Assembly (NCBI GenBank): GCA_027019165.1
Contig: JALUXC010000003.1
Coordinates: 1 to 64,000 of the forward strand
DNA: 64,000 bases
Source of the DNA: Pseudophaeobacter sp.
GTDB taxonomy: Bacteria > Pseudomonadota > Alphaproteobacteria > Rhodobacterales > Rhodobacteraceae
Direction of reading: 5' to 3'
Part shown: positions 25,529 through 34,798 of the stretch, one piece after another
Position numbering within the stretch: the first letter of the stretch is position 1
How the letters are laid out: every line of letters starts with the position of its first letter
The notes under the pieces: generated by a model
What the model was told of the DNA's origin: nothing
The model's input: only the letters and a program-made list of their open reading frames with translations
Databases searched by the model: none
Made by a program: the position numbers and the translations under genes

Positions 25529-28500
25529 TCAGGAGGCCGCGATCTCGTCCAGGATCAGATCCAGCGTCGCAACGATCATCTCCACATCCTCGGCATCGAT
25601 GGTCAGGGGCGGGCGGATCTTGAGGACATTGTCCTTGGGACCTTCGCTACCGATCAGAATGCGGTGATCGCGCATCCGGTTCTTGATGTAGGAGCAGATC
25701 TCGGTTGCTTCGCTGCCATCCTCGCGGATCAGCTCCACCCCGAGGAACAATCCCATACCACGGACATCGCCCATACAAGGATATTTCCCTTCAAGCGCTT
25801 TCAATCCGGCCATCAGCTGATCGCCCATCACCTTGGCGTTCTGCTGCAGGCCTTCGTCATCGACGATGTCCAAGACCTCCTTGCCGATGCGGCACGAAAG
25901 GGTCGAGCCGCCGAAGGTCGAGAAGAACTCAGGCCCCTTGGCAAAGCTCTCCGCTATGGCGCGGGTGGTGACCAAGACGCCCAGCGGGTGCCCGTTGCCG
26001 ATGGGTTTGCCCATCACCACGATATCGGGCAGGGCGCCCTGGTGCTCAAAGCCGAAGTAATGATCGCCAAGGCGGCCCAGCCCGGTTTGCACCTCGTCGG
26101 CAATGCAGACACCACCCGCGGCGCGGATCTTTTCATAGACCGCTGGCAGATAGCCCTTGGGCGGGATGATCTGCCCGCCGACGGACGGGAAAGTTTCCGC
26201 GATGAAGCCGGCCAGCCCGTGCCCCTTGTCCTGCAGGCGGGCAATGGCCGGCTCCACCAGATCCGCAAACCTCTGCGCCCGGCCCGCGTCATTGCGTTTG
26301 AAACTGCCGCGATAATCGTCGGCGACCTCGACCAGTTCGACCCAGTCCGAAGGGCCAACCCCTCCGGGTGCGTTGAACTTGTAGGCCGAGATATCGACCG
26401 CGCCGGTGGTATTGCCGTGATAGCCGTGATCTGGTGTCACCATCCCCTTGGCGCCGGTATGGGCGCGGGCCAGTCGCAGGGCCAGTTCGTTCGCCTCGGT
26501 GCCGGAGTTGACGAAGAAGCAGACCTCAAACGGGTCCGGCAATTTCGATAGGATCTTCTCGGCAAAGGCGACCTGCGCAGGGTGCAGGTAGCGGGTGTTG
26601 GAGTTCATCCGCTTTAGCTGATCCGCCGCCACCGCCTGAATGCGCGGATGGGCGTGGCCCACGTGAGGGACGTTGTTATAGGCGTCCAGATAGGGCCTGC
26701 CCCATTCATCAAACAGATGATGCTTCCAGCCGCGCAGCAGCATCACCGGATCGGAATAGGTGAGGCTCAGGTTGCCGCCAAAATGCGCGCGGCGCCCCTG
26801 CAGAATCTCTGCCTTGTCGGTGGGCTGATAGCAGGTCTTTTCATCGGGCAGGTTCATCAGCGCCGCCGGATTGGGGCAGATCGCGTGCCAGAGATACATC
26901 TCGTCCGGATCCCCCACACCGGGCCAGTCTGCCTCGATCCCGTCGGTTGTCATCGCCAGTTGGAAATGCACATGCGGCGCCCAGCCGCCATTCTGGGTCG
27001 GATCGCCAAGGCGGCAGAAGGCTTCGCCCTTGGCCACATGGTCACCGGGTTTCAACCTGTCGCAGCACTCAGGATCGAGATGACCATAGAGGGTGTAGAA
27101 GGCATCCCCCGCCGGGGTTTCATGGCGCAGGATGATGGTTCCGCCATAGTCCAGGTGATGCGCGCGGTTCTCGACGATGAAGACTTCGCCCGCCAGCGGC
27201 GCATAAAGCGGTTCCCCCGCAGGCGCAAAACCATCCACGCCCAGATGCACTGTGCGCCGGTTGCTGGCCTTGTGGGGGCCTTTGCTGAAGGCGGGCGCAG
27301 TGTAGATCAGCCGGGGTTCGTTGTAATAGCCCAGCCAGATGCCACCGCCGAACTCCTCTCCAACGCGGGCGGCTTCCTCTAGCGGCATATCAAAGGGGTT
27401 CTGCGGCCATGTGGAGTTCTCGACCGAAAGCGATCCCATGGGGGCATCGCTCAGGTCCGTTCCCATCAGGGGGGCGAAATGGCCACGCTCCGCATCGAGC
27501 CAGGCCAGAACCCTGTTGGCGCCCTCCACCACCGGCAGGCCAGAGGCGGCGCGCAGGCGGGCGTTGATCAGCTTGCCGTTCAGATCATGACCTTCGAGGA
27601 AGCGCCAGGCAGGCGCCTGCGAGATGGTCACATAGGGATCATCGGGGTTTTCCGCTGCCATCAGGGTGGAGTTCACCACCGAGACCGCCAGCCGCATCCG
27701 CAAGAGGGGCCAGATCATATCGATCTCTGTCGCGGTCAGCGGATTGGCGGCGTGATATCCCGCCACAAAAGTTGCCAAGGCGGCCTCGGGGTCAGGCTGG
27801 TCAAGCACGATATAGGCCGCCGCAATCGCGAGATCGCAGATACGCGGCGCGCGGCACATATCACCAAGATCAATGAGGCCAGAGACGCGGCGCGGTGTGC
27901 TCAGGTGTCCTTCGACGATGATGTTGTAGTCGTTGGCGTCGCCGTGGATCGCCTGTGCGGGCAGCGCCGACAGGGCCGGGTGGTGTAGGTCGGAAAACGC
28001 CTTGCAGATCTCTTCGAGGATCGCGCGGCGTGCCGGGTCCGTGATGCAGCCCAGATCGTCGGCAATCCAGCCTGCCTGCATCGGGTTCCATTTGAAATCG
28101 CGTTCAAGGCCGTCGTGCTGGAAATCTTCCAGCGCTTTGTCCATGCGGCCCAGAACCTCGCCCACTTCGTGGATCAGGGTAGGGCTTTTGGGGGCAGCCT
28201 TGGCATAGCAGCGCCCCGGCAGTTCGTTGATCACCCAGACCAGCCGCTCGGCGCCATTTTCATCGGCAATCGACTGCATTGCAGCACCATTGCTGCTGCG
28301 AATTACACGCGGGCAAGGCAGATCCGGCGCCGCACTGGCGATATGGTCGAATGCCTGCACCTGCATATCGACAAGCTCTTCTGAACAGCCCGGACGCATC
28401 GCTTTGACGATGTAACCCGCTCCATCAGTCGAGCGGGCCAGGAAGTTCAGATCATACTCTCCATCAAGCCGCGTCAGCTCAGCCGTGATCCCCCAATGCG

Positions 28501-28534
28501 CCGCCAACACTGCTGCCCAATGCCCGTTTGTCAT
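25529..28534 (-). CDS. Three-domain fusion: APH-type kinase, M23 peptidase-like, class III aminotransferase
   Basis: 1001 aa. Residues about 1-330 are an aminoglycoside-phosphotransferase/choline-kinase fold (catalytic IHGDANDYNII near 197). Residues about 420-530 are an M23 (LytM) domain that keeps the metal ligands HLGVD near 430 and HVHF near 521. Residues about 580-1001 are a class III PLP aminotransferase (PLP Lys in GKPIGNGHP near 841). The kinase and aminotransferase parts resemble the human hydroxylysine kinase and phospho-hydroxylysine/ethanolamine phospholyase families, so phosphorylation then PLP-dependent elimination of an amino alcohol is a reasonable guess. ATG 28534 has GGGGGA upstream; TTG 28549 is the alternative. 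There is no signal peptide, so the M23 domain would be cytoplasmic. Confidence 0.85.
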   Translation of the reverse strand: MTNGHWAAVLAAHWGITAELTRLDGEYDLNFLARSTDGAGYIVKAMRPGCSEELVDMQVQAFDHIASAAPDLPCPRVIRSSNGAAMQSIADENGAERLVWVINELPGRCYAKAAPKSPTLIHEVGEVLGRMDKALEDFQHDGLERDFKWNPMQAGWIADDLGCITDPARRAILEEICKAFSDLHHPALSALPAQAIHGDANDYNIIVEGHLSTPRRVSGLIDLGDMCRAPRICDLAIAAAYIVLDQPDPEAALATFVAGYHAANPLTATEIDMIWPLLRMRLAVSVVNSTLMAAENPDDPYVTISQAPAWRFLEGHDLNGKLINARLRAASGLPVVEGANRVLAWLDAERGHFAPLMGTDLSDAPMGSLSVENSTWPQNPFDMPLEEAARVGEEFGGGIWLGYYNEPRLIYTAPAFSKGPHKASNRRTVHLGVDGFAPAGEPLYAPLAGEVFIVENRAHHLDYGGTIILRHETPAGDAFYTLYGHLDPECCDRLKPGDHVAKGEAFCRLGDPTQNGGWAPHVHFQLAMTTDGIEADWPGVGDPDEMYLWHAICPNPAALMNLPDEKTCYQPTDKAEILQGRRAHFGGNLSLTYSDPVMLLRGWKHHLFDEWGRPYLDAYNNVPHVGHAHPRIQAVAADQLKRMNSNTRYLHPAQVAFAEKILSKLPDPFEVCFFVNSGTEANELALRLARAHTGAKGMVTPDHGYHGNTTGAVDISAYKFNAPGGVGPSDWVELVEVADDYRGSFKRNDAGRAQRFADLVEPAIARLQDKGHGLAGFIAETFPSVGGQIIPPKGYLPAVYEKIRAAGGVCIADEVQTGLGRLGDHYFGFEHQGALPDIVVMGKPIGNGHPLGVLVTTRAIAESFAKGPEFFSTFGGSTLSCRIGKEVLDIVDDEGLQQNAKVMGDQLMAGLKALEGKYPCMGDVRGMGLFLGVELIREDGSEATEICSYIKNRMRDHRILIGSEGPKDNVLKIRPPLTIDAEDVEMIVATLDLILDEIAAS

Positions 28535-28740
28535 CACATCCCCCGACAAGCCGATCCGTATATTGGATCCCTAGAGCAAAACCTTTTGGAGCAAAACACC
28601 CTGCAATAGCTGACAGCCGGGAACGACTTGAAAAATGTGCTGGTATGCCTGTCGAGTACGAGCCGCGCTGCGGAAAGTTGAGCGCGCTTTTCAGCCAGTC
28701 GCTTGCGCCCAAAATGCAAAACCCACTTGATCTTAGCAAT

Positions 28741-28753
28741 GTTATCTCATAAC
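28741..28753. promoter_or_regulatory. Inverted repeat GTTAT-CTC-ATAAC upstream of ABC importer operon
   Basis: A perfect 5-bp inverted repeat 54 bases before the binding-protein start. A direct repeat GAGCAAAAC occurs twice further upstream (about 28573 and 28589). Either could be an operator for this operon or for the divergent aminotransferase gene. Proposed from pattern only. Confidence 0.35.
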
Positions 28754-28807
28754 GCACTTCTGCACGGTTTTTCGACCGCGCCAAAGCGTCAATTTGGGAG
28801 TCTCCAT

Positions 28808-30328
28808 ATGCATCTGCGTTCCAGCGCAGCCCTCGTCGCGGCTGTTTTTCTGTCCTTGTCGCAAGCCTTTGCCGACACAAAGCCGGTGACTATCGCAGCG
28901 CCCTGGGAGGTTGCGAGCTATGATGTTGCGGTCTCTGGATTTGCAATCCAGAAGCTCGAAATCCTTGAAAACCTGGTCGATGCCGATGAGAACGGCGTTT
29001 TGGAACCTGGCCTTGCCACCGAATGGGCCGCGAGCGACGATGGTCTGACGTGGACCTTCACTCTGCGCAAAGCGGTCAAGTTTCACGATGGCACAGACTT
29101 TGACGCCGCTTCGGCCGCGCTTGCCCTGCGCCGCGCCTGGCAACAGCCGGGCATTCTGGAAAAAGCGCCGATCACTGCAATTGAGGCGGGGGACGGCACC
29201 GTCATCTTCTCGCTCAGCACTCCTTTCGCCGCTCTGCCGTCGCTTTTGGCCCATGCGACCACGATCATCCCGGCGCCGGCCTCATTCGACACCGATGGCA
29301 AGCCGGTGGCTCTTATCGGTACGGGGCCGTTTGCTGTCGAAAAATTTACCCCGCCCCAAAGCATCAGTGTCACGCGGTTTGAGGGCTATTGGGGGGACGC
29401 GCCTGAGATCGAGACGGCGAGTTACCTGGCCGCTGGCCGTGCCGAGACGCGGGCGCTGCTGGCTGAAAGTGGCGACGCCGACATCGTGTTCTCGCTGGAT
29501 CCGGCGGGTTTTTCGCGCCTGTCCGCGGTTGATACGGTCAAGACAACCGCCGTTCCGATCCCTCGTGTCGTGACCTTGAAAGTCAATGCCGCGCATCCAT
29601 TCCTTGATGACCCGCGCGCCCGTCAAGCTCTGAGCCTGGCAATGAACCGCAAAGGCATTGCCACCGCGATCACGCGCTTCCCGGAATCCGTCGCCAGTCA
29701 ACTCTTCCCACCTGCGCTGAACATGTGGCACAACACCTCGCTGTCGCCTTTGAAGCATGACGTGGAGGCTGCCAAGGCCTTGCTCGCGGAGCTGGGATGG
29801 GCAGCGGGTGAGGATGGCATTCTGGTGAAGGATGGAGATCGGTTTGCAGTCACCTTGCGCACTTTTCCTGACCGCCCGGAATTGCCTTTGATCGCTGCTG
29901 CACTGCAGGACATGTGGCGTGAAATCGGGATCGAATTGACAGTGGATGTCAACAATTATTCGATGATCCCGCAGGGGCATCAGGATGGGTCGCTGCATCT
30001 TGCACTCTACGCCCGAAACTATGGGCTGACGCCGGATCCTGTGGGCACCGTCTTGCAGGACTTCGGTTCTGCGGGCGGCGATTGGGGCGCGATGGGCTGG
30101 GACAGGCCGGACGTGGCAGAAGCTCTGGCGCGTGTGGCCGCAACGGATGATGAGGCTGCCCGCGCGGCAGACATCGCCTTGGTCACGAAAGCCATCCAAG
30201 ACGAGCTGCCGCTCATCCCGGTGGTCTGGTATCAGCACACTGTCTCTGTCGCACAAGACCTTGAGAATGTCATCATCGACCCGCTGCAACGCAGCTATGG
30301 CCTGAGCGAGATGAACTGGGCGAAATGA
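28808..30328 (+). CDS. Nickel/peptide-type ABC importer, substrate-binding protein
   Basis: 506 aa, signal peptide ending near residue 20 (SQAFA/DT). The SBP_bac_5 pattern is clear: LEPGLATEWAASDDGLTWTF, LRKAVKFHDGTDFDAASAA and later LFPPALNMW. This family binds nickel, opine-metal complexes, oligopeptides or heme. It heads four genes that each overlap the next by 4 bases. The operon form (A, B, C and one double ATPase) and the closeness to NikA-like sequences make a metal or metallophore a fair guess, but a peptide is equally possible. Confidence 0.85.
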   Translation: MHLRSSAALVAAVFLSLSQAFADTKPVTIAAPWEVASYDVAVSGFAIQKLEILENLVDADENGVLEPGLATEWAASDDGLTWTFTLRKAVKFHDGTDFDAASAALALRRAWQQPGILEKAPITAIEAGDGTVIFSLSTPFAALPSLLAHATTIIPAPASFDTDGKPVALIGTGPFAVEKFTPPQSISVTRFEGYWGDAPEIETASYLAAGRAETRALLAESGDADIVFSLDPAGFSRLSAVDTVKTTAVPIPRVVTLKVNAAHPFLDDPRARQALSLAMNRKGIATAITRFPESVASQLFPPALNMWHNTSLSPLKHDVEAAKALLAELGWAAGEDGILVKDGDRFAVTLRTFPDRPELPLIAAALQDMWREIGIELTVDVNNYSMIPQGHQDGSLHLALYARNYGLTPDPVGTVLQDFGSAGGDWGAMGWDRPDVAEALARVAATDDEAARAADIALVTKAIQDELPLIPVVWYQHTVSVAQDLENVIIDPLQRSYGLSEMNWAK

Positions 30329-31278
30329 CACAAACGAACCCTTTCATTGCGGCCCTCGCACAGCGCGGGCTGCAAGCGGTCGTCGTGGCTCTGATCGTGG
30401 GGATCGTGAGCTTCGCGATGATGCAGGCCTTACCGGGCGACGCGGCGTATCGGATTGCTGCCGGGCGCTATGGATATGACATGATGGATGCCGCCTCGGC
30501 CGAGTTGGTGCGGCAGGAACTGGGGCTTGATCGGCCATTTTGGGCTCAATTGCTCCAGTGGCTTGGCGCTTTGGCCACATTCGATCTGGGCCAGTCCGCC
30601 GTCTACGGCACACCTGTGATCGATGAGATTGCGACGCAGCTGGGCTATTCCCTGCTGTTGGCAGCAGGCGCAGTTGTTGTGTCGGTCCTGATTGCGGTGC
30701 CGATGGGGATTGCAGCGGGACTGCGGCCCGGAGGCCTCGTGGATCGGGTGAGCCTTGGCATCTCGATTTTGCTGCGGGCCATCCCGGCCTTTGCTTTGGG
30801 CGTGGTGCTGGTGCTGATCTTCGCCGTACAACTGAAGCTCTTCCCGGTCGCCGGTTTTCGGGGGCCGCAGCACTTGATTCTGCCCTCTTTGACATTGGGT
30901 TTGGGGTTGGCAGCGGTGTCCAACCGTGTGGTGAGAGACGCGGTGGTCGAAGCGATGGATGCAGAATGGCGTCTTTTCGCCCGGACCAAAGGCCTGTCTG
31001 CCCGGCTGACGTTGGTGCGCCATGTTCTGCGCAATGCCTCCTTGCCTGTGGTGACCTATGTCGGGGTGCAGATGGCCTATCTGATCGAAGGCGTAGTGAT
31101 CGTTGAAACCGTCTTTGCCTGGCCCGGGATCGGGCATGCATTGGTGCATGCGATCTTTGGACGCGATATCGCGATGGTGCAGGGCACGGCCCTCGCGCTT
31201 GGACTGATCTATGTTGCCCTGAACCTCGTGATTGATCTCGCCTGTCGGGCCATTGATCCAAGGACCCGAGCGACATGA
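30325..31278 (+). CDS. ABC importer permease 1 (NikB/DppB-like)
   Basis: 317 aa, about six transmembrane helices, with the DppB-type periplasmic loop (PGDAAYRIAAGRYGYDMMDA) after the first helix and the EAA-like cytoplasmic loop RTKGLSARLTLVRHVLRNA. The start overlaps the previous stop in ATGA, so it is translationally coupled. Confidence 0.88.
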   Translation: MTQTNPFIAALAQRGLQAVVVALIVGIVSFAMMQALPGDAAYRIAAGRYGYDMMDAASAELVRQELGLDRPFWAQLLQWLGALATFDLGQSAVYGTPVIDEIATQLGYSLLLAAGAVVVSVLIAVPMGIAAGLRPGGLVDRVSLGISILLRAIPAFALGVVLVLIFAVQLKLFPVAGFRGPQHLILPSLTLGLGLAAVSNRVVRDAVVEAMDAEWRLFARTKGLSARLTLVRHVLRNASLPVVTYVGVQMAYLIEGVVIVETVFAWPGIGHALVHAIFGRDIAMVQGTALALGLIYVALNLVIDLACRAIDPRTRAT

Positions 31279-32105
31279 GCGATATGCTGCTTTCAAACCT
31301 TCAGACGGCCCGTTGGCCCAAGATCAAAGCGCCCCGCGCGGCGGGATTTGTGATGCTGGCAGGCCTTGCCATCTGCGTAATGATTGGTCCCGATCTGGTG
31401 GGGCAGGACCCTGCAAAACAGTCTCTGCTGTCCCCCCAGGAAAGACCGAGTGCAGAGCATCTTCTGGGCACCGACCATCTGGGACGCGACATGGCTGCAA
31501 GGCTGCTGTCCGGGGCACAATTGTCGCTGTCTCTGGCGCTGTTGTCGGTGCTCACTGCAGGCATACCGGGTACGGCGATTGGGGTGCTCTCTGCGTGGTA
31601 CGGCGGTTGGGTGGATCGGGGTCTTGGTGCGTTTGCAGATGCAGTTCTGGCATTGCCCGGGCTTTTGCTGGTTCTCATGCTAGCTGCAATCGCGCCCGGG
31701 TCCTGGTGGGCTCTGTACGCGGGGATATCTTTGACACTGTGGGTCGAATACTATCGCTATTCCCGCCAGCGCGCCCGCATCGTGCTGTCAAGTCCAGCGG
31801 TCGAGGCGTCGCGGCTTTTGGGGCTGCCTGTGCGGCTTATCTTGCTGCGCCATCTGGTGCCAGAGATTGGACCCGGCCTGATGACAGTTGCCGCCTTTGG
31901 TGCTGCAACTGCGGTGACGGCCGTGGCGGCCCTGGGTTTTGTCAGCGTTGGCGTTCGCCCGCCCACCGCAGAATGGGGGGTGATGATGACCGAACTGTTG
32001 CCGTATTGGCGTGAAGCGCCGTTCTTGATCCTGCAGCCGGTGGCCTGTTTGGTCATTACCGTGCTCGCGCTTCACCTCTGCGTCGGAGGGCTACACAAAA
32101 GATGA
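31275..32105 (+). CDS. ABC importer permease 2 (NikC/DppC-like)
   Basis: 276 aa. It has the family hallmark LLGTDHLGRDMAARLLSGAQ near residue 60 and the coupling loop EASRLLGLPVRLILLRHLVP. About six transmembrane helices. It overlaps both neighbours by 4 bases and pairs with permease 1. Confidence 0.88.
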   Translation: MSDMLLSNLQTARWPKIKAPRAAGFVMLAGLAICVMIGPDLVGQDPAKQSLLSPQERPSAEHLLGTDHLGRDMAARLLSGAQLSLSLALLSVLTAGIPGTAIGVLSAWYGGWVDRGLGAFADAVLALPGLLLVLMLAAIAPGSWWALYAGISLTLWVEYYRYSRQRARIVLSSPAVEASRLLGLPVRLILLRHLVPEIGPGLMTVAAFGAATAVTAVAALGFVSVGVRPPTAEWGVMMTELLPYWREAPFLILQPVACLVITVLALHLCVGGLHKR

Positions 32106-33517
32106 GCATCGTCACAGTATCCGAGCTTCAGGTTTTTGCCGGAGATGAGCGGCTGATGGGGCCCGTCAGCTTTGCTCTGGGGGCAGGGGAAACTCTGGTC
32201 ATTATGGGCGAAACCGGTGCAGGCAAAAGCCTGATCGCACAGGCCATTCTGGGGGTCTTGCCTAACGCTTTGCGGATGGAGGGAGAGATCTGCGTGAATG
32301 GGCGGCGCGTCGATACGCTCACCCCTGCAGAACGCGCGGCAATGTGGGGCCATGAAATTGCTACCCTGCCGCAAGAGCCATGGCTGGCACTCGATCCGCT
32401 GATGCAAGCCTGGCGGCAGGTGGCCGAAACGCATGTGCATGTCGCCGGTTTGTCGAGGCCGCAGGCGCAGCATCAGACCGCCAAGGATCTTGTGGCACTG
32501 GGACTGAACGGTACAGAAGACAGGCTGCCTGGCCAGCTTTCGGGTGGTATGGCGCAGCGTGTGGCTTTTGCTGCGGCAACAGCGGGGCGCGCACCAATCC
32601 TGCTGGCGGATGAGCCGACCAAAGGGCTGGACAGCGACCGGCGGGACAGGGTGACCCGCCTGTTGGCGCAGGTTCCAAAGGACGGCGGAACCTTGTTGGC
32701 CATCACCCATGAAGCTTCGGTTGCGCGTGCACTCGGCGGAAAGATCATGGTGCTCCGCAAAGGAGTTTTGGTCGAAGATGGCGAGACGTCCTCTGTCCTG
32801 ACCAAACCGCAGCATTCCTACACCAGGGATTTGTTGGCTGCCGACCCGGTGGAATGGGAAAAATCTGAAGCACCGCCGCGCGGCGATCCCCTGCTGATCG
32901 CAGAAGACCTGACGCTTGGCCGCGGGGGCAAAATCCTTATCGACGGGCTGAACCTCACGGTTCATCGGGGCGAGCGCATTGCCTGCCTTGGCCCCAGCGG
33001 CGTTGGAAAGAGCACACTTTTGGATACACTGGCCGGTCTGGTTGCGCCGATGCGTGGAACACTGTGCAAAGCTGACGGCCTCGGATCTCATGCGGTCCAG
33101 AAATTGTATCAGGATCCGCCTGCCGCGTTCCCGGCGCATGTCAGGCTGGGGCGCAGCCTGCAGGATGTGGCGACTGTGCACAGGACTCCCTGGGACCAAG
33201 TTGAAGCCAACATGGTGGCGCTGAAGCTTTCTCCGGCGCTTTTGGAGCGTCGACCGGATGCGGTTTCCGGGGGCGAGTTGCAAAGGCTGTCTATCGTCAG
33301 AGCCCTGTCTGCGAACCCCATGGTACTGCTGGCGGATGAACCCACCAGCCGTCTGGACCCGATCACGCAAAAGGAGACGATGGCGCTGCTTGGTCAGTTG
33401 ACTGAACAGCTTGGGATTGCGGTTGTTCTGGTGACCCATGACCGAGGCATTGCCAGAGCTTGGGCGCAGCGTGTTCTGGAACTCGGACCGCAGCCAGAAC
33501 CCAGCCACAGCGGGTGA
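32102..33517 (+). CDS. ABC importer double ATPase (NikDE/DppDF-like fused)
   Basis: 471 aa with two ATPase domains in one chain. Domain 1: GETGAGKS near residue 40, LSGGMAQRV, ILLADEPTKGLD. Domain 2 (from about residue 265): GPSGVGKST, SGGELQRLS, VLLADEPTSRLD. Most peptide/nickel importers use two separate ATPase genes; here they are fused. The DPGP-like C-terminal oligopeptide motif is not obvious. Its stop ends the operon. Confidence 0.88.
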   Translation: MSIVTVSELQVFAGDERLMGPVSFALGAGETLVIMGETGAGKSLIAQAILGVLPNALRMEGEICVNGRRVDTLTPAERAAMWGHEIATLPQEPWLALDPLMQAWRQVAETHVHVAGLSRPQAQHQTAKDLVALGLNGTEDRLPGQLSGGMAQRVAFAAATAGRAPILLADEPTKGLDSDRRDRVTRLLAQVPKDGGTLLAITHEASVARALGGKIMVLRKGVLVEDGETSSVLTKPQHSYTRDLLAADPVEWEKSEAPPRGDPLLIAEDLTLGRGGKILIDGLNLTVHRGERIACLGPSGVGKSTLLDTLAGLVAPMRGTLCKADGLGSHAVQKLYQDPPAAFPAHVRLGRSLQDVATVHRTPWDQVEANMVALKLSPALLERRPDAVSGGELQRLSIVRALSANPMVLLADEPTSRLDPITQKETMALLGQLTEQLGIAVVLVTHDRGIARAWAQRVLELGPQPEPSHSG

Positions 33518-33835
33518 CGCGATAAAGCAGAGCAGATTCTGGCTCGGAGCAACGCACTGATTGTGTTTGCAGGAGGATCCTTGACCTTGGATACGTCACC
33601 GCGCAGATCGCACCAAGTGACTGCTTGGCTTTCGACGTCATGACTGTCCGGGACCGCCCTGCGGTCCTGGGCTGCATGTCATGCGGTCTTTTGGGGGTGT
33701 GCCAAAGAGGGACGCATTGAGCGTGACCTGTCGCTTCAGCCGCGCTCAGGCGTTTTCGTTCCGCTGTTTGGCACGGTTTCCTGGTGCAAGACACCGGGCA
33801 ACGTCGGAGGTTTCTTCGGGGTCACTGTGAGGCGA
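33518..33835. other. Intergenic region between convergent genes
   Basis: 318 bases with no supported gene. It holds one GC-rich hairpin, GGACCGC-CCT-GCGGTCC (33651-33667), a possible transcript end for the importer operon. Short open frames on the minus strand show no recognisable family. Confidence 0.5.
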
Positions 33836-34639
33836 TCAATGGCCATACATGAACTGGGAAGGCAGGCCAGCGGCATCCCAGTCGTTGAACTCCCCGAATG
33901 AGCCCAGCAACCCAAACCGCGCTGCCTTGGCGACCGCTTCGACATCGTTGCGTGCACCCAGAGCTTTGCGAACGCGCGCCATGTGGTTGTCAACGGTCTT
34001 GGGATTGTCGCGGTCTATCTGATACAGGATTTCTTTCACACGCAGACCTCTTGCCTTGAGGCGCAGCACCCGCAAGTTCATTTCACTCAGTCTGGTTTGA
34101 GATATGATCTCGCTGGCCCAGTTGGAAGACAGGTGCAGCTGTTTCGCAAGCGCTTCGATTGTTGCATGGTAGTGATCAAAGCGCTTGTCATGCTTGGCGC
34201 CATCACCCTCTGGATCATAAAGCCCGACGACCCCATTGCACCCATTTGCGGCAACCGGAACAACGACGCCGCATTTCACATAGTCATGCACGCCGCGTAT
34301 GACTTCTGCATAGCGGTCCGGCAATTCGTCTTTCTTGAGCATTCTGTAAAACCGGGTTTGAAGGATCGGTTTTTTCCCTATGGCAGACATCATTTTGGCA
34401 AGGTCGCTGCGACCATAGCCTCGCTTCTGATAAGTTTCCCGCCACTCAGAGGACAAGCCAGTGCGTTTTGCGACAAAGGTGCTATGGATGGATTGCTCAG
34501 TGCGCACATCCAGGAAGATGCCATAGTTTACACCGCGATATCCGAACTCGCCCTCCACGAAATCCGCAAACAAGCGATACTTCCGATCAAGCGCCGGCTC
34601 TTCGATGATTTGCGTCATGATGGTCATGATAGCGGACAT
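33836..34639 (-). CDS. LuxR-family regulator with autoinducer-binding-like domain
   Basis: 267 aa. The N-terminal half keeps the autoinducer pocket pattern: Trp66-X3-Tyr70 (EWRETY), Tyr75 and Asp79 (GYGRSDL), with the usual Pro after the Asp replaced by Leu. The C-terminal 65 residues form a LuxR-type helix-turn-helix (LKARGLRVKEILYQI and VDNHMARVRKALGA). ATG 34639 has AGGAA upstream. No luxI-type synthase is in the window, so it is a solo candidate. It lies 159 bases downstream of the Slam-like gene on the same strand and may be part of that unit or its regulator. Confidence 0.78.
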   Translation of the reverse strand: MSAIMTIMTQIIEEPALDRKYRLFADFVEGEFGYRGVNYGIFLDVRTEQSIHSTFVAKRTGLSSEWRETYQKRGYGRSDLAKMMSAIGKKPILQTRFYRMLKKDELPDRYAEVIRGVHDYVKCGVVVPVAANGCNGVVGLYDPEGDGAKHDKRFDHYHATIEALAKQLHLSSNWASEIISQTRLSEMNLRVLRLKARGLRVKEILYQIDRDNPKTVDNHMARVRKALGARNDVEAVAKAARFGLLGSFGEFNDWDAAGLPSQFMYGH

Positions 34640-34798
34640 GGGTATTTCCTGGTTAATCAACAGTTTGAATGACTTATGGCAGACGTTTTTGGGCTCAAGG
34701 CTTTCGGCCAGTGTTTCGCCGCGACAATCGTGACACATCTTTTTGACAGATGTCTTGACGTCCGCGGCGTAACCTTTGCGCTGCTTGCCGGGCGGATC

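Noticed and set aside
28808-33517. Firm naming of the importer as nikABCDE
   Set aside because: The SBP_bac_5 family includes peptide, opine, heme and nickel carriers; no nickel-binding residues or NikR gene could be identified.
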